DNA of 64,000 nt, taken from assembly GCA_951799405.1 (NCBI GenBank), contig OX637339.1, positions 9,300,001-9,364,000 of the forward strand, written 5' to 3'. Made by a program: the position numbers and the translations under genes. This document shows positions 60,001 through 64,000 of the stretch, in pieces. The notes under the pieces were generated by a model, which was given only the letters and a program-made list of their open reading frames with translations, had not been told where the DNA came from and made no database searches. The stretch's first letter is position 1. The number at the start of each line of letters is the position of its first letter. Origin of the DNA: Agapetus fuscipes (taxonomy: Eukaryota; Arthropoda; Insecta; Trichoptera; Glossosomatidae).

Positions 60001-63000
60001 ATATTAATTTTAAAACTAAACAAATTTCAAAACTTAATTTAACTCGGATATTTTATGAACCGTTTAGAGAGAACTTACATCATTCTCGACGTTTCGTCGG
60101 CGACGTAGCCAACACCTTCAGGAGAACATCCTCTCTGAACGACGACTGAGGATGAACTGAGTTTGAATTTAGTAGTTTTTTTTTACGACTTTTTTTTCTA
60201 ACTTAAACCTAACTATACCTAGGCTGTATGATAAGTACCCGTGTTTAGCGATATATGGCACAACTGACACAAAATGTATATACCATCATGTAGTGCCATT
60301 CTTACAACGATGACCGTCAAAATTTCAGACAGATTTATCGAGTAGTTTTTGTTTGACAGCTGTTGAAAGTCAACAAGTTGGTGTTTATTTGCAATCATTA
60401 AGAAAGAGCAATATCAACCAGTGGTTCGATTTTTTTTTTGGACTGGAAGATATGTGAGGAAATCAAAGTGAAGTTGCATGCTGTTAATAAAGATCATTCA
60501 CCTTCGATCACAACTATCAGATGTTGGTTTAGTGAATTTTAGCATACCTGAACATAAGTTTTTGATGAAGAGCGACCAGACCGTCTGATTGAGGTGATTA
60601 CGGAGGATATGGTTGATAAAATCTATGATATTGTGTTAGCATCGTCGGGTGAACATCAAAAAGATTGCTGACATTGTACACATCTCACTAGAACGCATAT
60701 AAAATAATCTGCACAAAAATTGGGCATGAGAAAGCTATCGGCGAGATGGCTGCCGCGTTTGCTAACAGTGGAGCAAAAATGGAATCGCGTGACAACTTCG
60801 GAGCACTGTTTGGACATGTTAAAGCGCAATCAGAAATAGTTTCTACGGCATTTTATGACTGTTAATGAAGCATCAATCCATCATTACACACCAGAAATTA
60901 AGAACTGCCAAAATAGTGGATTTCACCACGCGCACCTGCTCCAAAGGAGGCAAAAACATTTCCATCGGCCAGAAAAGTCATGGCCACCTTTTGTTGGGAA
61001 TTCCCAAGGGATCATCTTCGTTGACTATTTAAAGAAGGAAACGGCAATCATGGGGCAGTACTCTGCTGATTTATTGGACCGATTCAATGCTGACTTGATA
61101 AAAAAATCAGGCCTACTTTGCGAAAAAAAAAAAAATCACCATGACAAGGCACCTGCTCATTCGTCCGCAATCGCCACAGAAAAAATGGTCAAATTACGCT
61201 ACATATTGCTGCCTCATATACCTTATTTTCTAGATTTGGCTCCATGCAATTCCTTTTTGTTTCCAAACGTGAAAAAATGGCTTGGCGGGGAAAGAAATTT
61301 TTGTCAATCTAGGAAATCATTGTCAAAACAAGGTCTGTTTTGCGGAGTTCGAGAAATCATCATTTTTGGATGGCTTAAAAAAGTTAGATTAACGCTAGAC
61401 TAAATGTGTCTATCTAAAAAGAGACTATGTGGAGGAACAATAAATAAAAAATAATAAAATAATGTGTTTTCTTGCCTAACACGGGTACTTATCATACAGC
61501 CCTCCTAGTGGCCAATTTATTAATGTATTCTTTCAAAAAAAAAAAAATTTCAGAATCTTAGATCTATCCTTCAACAGAATAAAGGAAGTGAGCGGCCTGG
61601 ATAAGTTAGGAAATCTGAAGAAGCTGTTCCTCAGCTCCAATAAAATATCTGAAATAGAGAATTTGAGCCACCTGCAGAGCCTGGAGCTGCTGGAGCTCGG
61701 AGACAACAAGATCAAAGTTAGTTCCAACACTTGCTACATTTGGCATTTTAGTTTTAATTAATAAAATTTGTATGTTATGCATGTGAAGCAGATTCCCTGA
61801 CATAAATTATTAGCCACGCTCTCGTCCTGTCTGTCTCCTGATGTCATTTTGTTTTAAACCTTTTTGCTTCTAAATATTCTGGCTATATGAAATCCCCCAG
61901 TACGGATTACTTTTTCAAGCGCATTTTTTAAAACATTTCTTGATTTCCTACCTTAATTAATTGACGATTCTTTGAACTATGTGTACAGTCTCATGTATTA
62001 GTTATTCAAGAACAAAAATTACAAAGGTGTAGCACATATTTTCACTTGCAGTCTTTTGAATTCTTGAAAACAGATATCAGGGATAAGTTCAAAGTTCAAT
62101 GACGTCTATGATTGACAGCCTTACTGTATGCAAGTTTACACTTGAACCCTATGCTTGTCACCCGCAGTTGAAGGGTTAAATAAATTCCTGCAAGGTAAAG
62201 CATTTTATAAATTGAATGATTGATCAGAAAAGGTGCTAAGTACTATTGAGAAAAAGAAGAAAACATGTATAAGAAGGCTAAAATCTTTTATTGGTTTTTT
62301 GCACAAAAATCAACCTGTATATGCCCTCATCTCACAGAAAATTATTTGATCTGTTCTTCAACATATTTATCTCATTTTCAAATAAAATCCTGGATTGCCG
62401 TCCATGATCCCTTTTGCCTCATTTATGAGTCTCATACTAAATCACATTTAACAGGAAATCAAAAGTCTTGAATGTCTCGGCAACCTGAAGCAGCTGTACT
62501 TGGCGAGAAACAAGATATCCAAGATCCAGAATCTGGACGAGTTGGTAAATCTGCAATGCCTGAGCCTGCAGAACAACCGGTTGGTGAAGATCGAGGGTCT
62601 GGAGAGGCTGCACCAGCTGGATCAGCTGTACCTGTCGGAGAACCAGATCTCCTGCATGGAGAACCTCGAGAACAACCCACTCATCGCGACCTTGGACCTT
62701 GCCATGAACAAGATAGAGATGGTGCAGAATATACAGCACCTCACAGAGCTGGAGGACTTTTGGGTAAATATATAAGTACTTTCTCCAGCTTTCTGTATTG
62801 TCTGGTGGTCTTATTAATTCTAATTGGTCCCGATAAGATATGCGTCATTGAGGATATCATCGAAAAACACAATTGTTTTATTTGTATCCATTATTACTTC
62901 CTAAAGAAATTATAAACAGTTCTATCTATAATCTATCTATAATCTAAGCTGCAAGGATATTTGTAAGCATTTAAGGCTCATATGAAATGCATGCCTACAG

Positions 63001-63920
63001 ACAGGCACATGTAGGTTCGCGCCTACGCATTCTGCATGTGTGCATACAAATAAAGAAAACCTCACATGGACATAAACCTTGCAACTCCTGCCGCCGTTCC
63101 CTGAACCGGGGTGGCATTGGCAAAAGTGAACCGATTTTTACAGCATGAGTGGTCAGCCTCGTACCAACCTATCAGTCAAGGACCCTTGTAACAATAATAG
63201 TTTGGTATCAGGCTGACCCCCATACTTAACAACTTGCATCATTTTATTCAATGCCACCCAGATTTTAGATAAAGGGGGCAAATGTTGCAGAGCTTATATT
63301 CAATTGAGTTTGGATTTTAATTTGTAAGCGTGAAGTTACACGTGTCTGCTTGTGAGCATGCGTTTTATATGAATTGTAAATGTCAATATATTTTTGCAAT
63401 TTAGAGTATAGAATATATTATAGATCTGGAACTGTAACACTATACTCCTTCGTCTAGGGGTGCCCAGAACCTCTGCATAGTCTCCTCCACTTATTCATAT
63501 CCCGAATTTGATCAAAAAGTTTTCCTATCATTCTCAGGTTTTTTATCTCCACTTTAACACATTAATACTTTTTTGTATTTCACTAATCTTTTGATGTCTA
63601 ATTTAAGTTGCAAAGATATGTAACATTGGAGATTCACATTATATGCATTCTGACAAGCAGACACACATACAAGTAGGTTCACATGCGCTAGCACATGTCG
63701 CATGTGAACCTACAATATCTAACTTCAAATTTTCTTTTTGCTACAGTTGAATGACAATCTGATATCAGACTGGGTGAACATTGACCACCTGCGGGAGAAC
63801 AAGAAGCTGTCCACCATCTACCTGTACAAGAACCCTATAGCCGAGGACCCGGCGTACAGGAGGAAGCTCAAGCTCACGCTGCCTTGCCTGCAGCAGATAG
63901 ACGCCACGCTGTGCAGATGA
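57041..63920 (+). CDS. sds22: Protein phosphatase 1 regulatory subunit sds22/PPP1R7
   Basis: Leucine-rich-repeat partner of the PP1 catalytic subunit; it regulates PP1 in mitosis, polarity and PP1 maturation. Exons 57041-57327, 59389-59517, 61554-61716, 62455-62763 and 63747-63920 join in frame to 353 aa (human 360). An acidic, non-repeat N-terminus of about 75 residues is followed by tandem 22-residue LRRs of the SDS22 class (IENLDTLVTLVELELYDNQI; ILDLSFNRI; LFLSSNKISEIENL; YLARNKISKIQNLDEL; LYLSENQISCMENL), then the LRR cap (NPIAEDPAYRRKLKLTLP; QQIDATLCR). An in-frame Met upstream at 56960 exists, but 57041 fits the family start (MNSDVEM). The exon 3 acceptor follows an A-rich, pyrimidine-poor tract next to a mariner insertion. 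Confidence 0.95.
57575..57870 (+). mobile_element. SINE family B, copy 4 (sds22 intron 1)
   Basis: Plus orientation. The tRNA-like head is degenerate, with B box tgggttcgattctc near 57625. The body has catccaaccttacagcaacc and taggctctttaaatgtgatt, and it ends acacaaaaacagtactcatc. Confidence 0.68.
57880..58200 (+). mobile_element. SINE family A, copy 7 (sds22 intron 1)
   Basis: Head cggtcgataactcacttggt, then cattccatgccgagagcttg, gtcagaaatgatttcccgtt and aactgaagtggttggcgtaa. Tail acactatatgtgtagcttag. Confidence 0.82.
58920..59165 (+). repeat. Unclassified ~250-bp repeat, complete copy (sds22 intron 1)
   Basis: ataatctaagttgcaaagat to ccaacctataagtcaaggaa, forward orientation. A partial copy also lies at about 58200-58325. 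Confidence 0.8.
59600..59935 (+). mobile_element. SINE family A, copy 8, with intact Pol III boxes
   Basis: The best preserved copy. A box tagctcagttggtagagta is at about 59612 and B box ggttcgaatcc at 59655-59665, about 40 bp apart as in tRNA genes. The 3' body has aagtggttggcgtaaggccg and the tail acatgtgcagattagttg. It lies in sds22 intron 2. Confidence 0.85.
60222..61505 (+). mobile_element. Dead mariner element (1.28 kb) in sds22 intron 2
   Basis: TIRs: ggctgtatgataagtacccg on the left and cgggtacttatcatacagcc on the right; TA dinucleotides are found at the borders. Typical mariner length. Transposase remnants are MRKLSARW-like, IHHYTPEIK, IIFVDYLKKETAIMGQYS, DKAPAHSSAIATE and LAPCNSFLFPNVKKW. 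Two of the three catalytic aspartates have become Asn (VNEASIHHY where DET is usual; LAPCN where LAP-D is usual), and frameshifts and stops break the rest. Confidence 0.92.
61858..62175. mobile_element. piggyBac-type MITE, copy 3 (sds22 intron 3)
   Basis: Matches 3903-4219: cctttttgcttctaaatatt start, then tactttttcaagcgcatttt, ccgcagttgaaggg end, with TTAA at 62176-62179 and a degenerate TTAA at 61854-61857. Confidence 0.68.
62930..63425. repeat. Two ~250-bp repeats in opposite orientation (sds22 intron 4)
   Basis: Forward copy at about 62930-63185 (ataatctaagctgcaaggat to aacctatcagtcaaggaccc). A diverged reverse copy lies at about 63200-63425 (tttggtatcaggctgacccc to ttgcaatttagagtatagaa). 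Confidence 0.75.
63598..63722 (+). repeat. Unclassified ~250-bp repeat, half copy next to the last sds22 exon
   Basis: Starts ctaatttaagttgcaaagat and ends in gcatgtgaacctacaatatc, just before the acceptor of exon 5 at 63747. The inner words aggttcacatgcg and cgcatgtgaacct form a hairpin. Confidence 0.75.
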
Positions 63921-64000
63921 ATCTGCCAGCGCGCTCCACCTCCATGCACTCCCTAAATGCTAAACCAGTCTTCAAAATACTATTGGCGGTTAAAAGGCAG
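63921..64000 (+). other. sds22 3' UTR start
   Basis: 80 bp after the stop TGA (63918-63920). No polyadenylation signal lies within the window, so the 3' UTR runs past its end. Confidence 0.5.

Noticed and set aside
60855..61403. Functional 182-residue transposase
   Set aside because: It is the end of a mariner transposase with two catalytic Asp-to-Asn changes and disrupted upstream coding.

Overview
The window is eukaryotic, AT-rich and intron-bearing, and is most likely an insect nuclear scaffold. The conserved proteins are animal-type (GMP synthase, Mcm10, PRIM2, sds22). The mobile elements (DIRS, piggyBac, hAT, mariner, Harbinger-like MITEs, LINEs, tRNA-derived SINEs) suit an arthropod. 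Lepidoptera or a relative is plausible, but nothing in the sequence proves the order. Coding exons are clearly more GC-rich than the introns and repeats around them.

Four host genes can be reconstructed. (1) GMP synthase, + strand, 13 coding exons from 841 to 22204, predicted 693 aa, with every exon phase consistent. (2) MCM10, - strand, 31366 to 28943, a single 807-aa open frame. (3) DNA primase large subunit (PRIM2), + strand, 7 proposed coding exons from 31835 to 42442, about 453 aa. (4) sds22/PPP1R7, the leucine-rich-repeat regulator of protein phosphatase 1, + strand, 5 exons from 57041 to 63920, 353 aa. MCM10 and PRIM2 are head to head, about 470 bp between start codons, with a perfect E2F-type octamer (TTTCGCGC) between them. 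Both act at replication initiation with DNA polymerase alpha-primase, so shared S-phase control is a reasonable inference.

The rest is mostly repeats. GMPS introns hold partial exon duplications (1525-1582, 4902-4943), tRNA-derived SINEs, a 5'-truncated LINE (7823-9739), a Harbinger-like MITE (10399-10674), a GC-rich insert (about 11460-12290), a nested hAT/piggyBac MITE pair (13600-14340) and a DIRS retrotransposon with both ends (15139-20478). The GMPS-MCM10 intergenic space has a LINE 3' end, a TIR element (24718-25655) and a decayed piggyBac (27034-28517). PRIM2 introns contain a roughly 275-bp palindrome, LINE tails and many copies of an unclassified ~250-bp repeat.

The PRIM2-sds22 interval is dominated by two adjacent direct copies of one TIR-bounded element (43393-47652 and 47655-53923). 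Each carries the same nested hAT remnant, GC-rich MITE, SWIM-like exon and LINE reverse-transcriptase fragment. Only the second copy also carries a piece of a Ty3/gypsy retrotransposon with an open integrase frame. A 472-bp MITE (54779-55250) follows. A dead mariner (60222-61505) sits in sds22 intron 2, about 48 bp before the exon 3 acceptor.

No CRISPR array, operon, rRNA gene or convincing functional tRNA gene was seen. Exon borders were read by eye from homology and GT/AG sites. Repeat borders are approximate unless a target-site duplication is stated.
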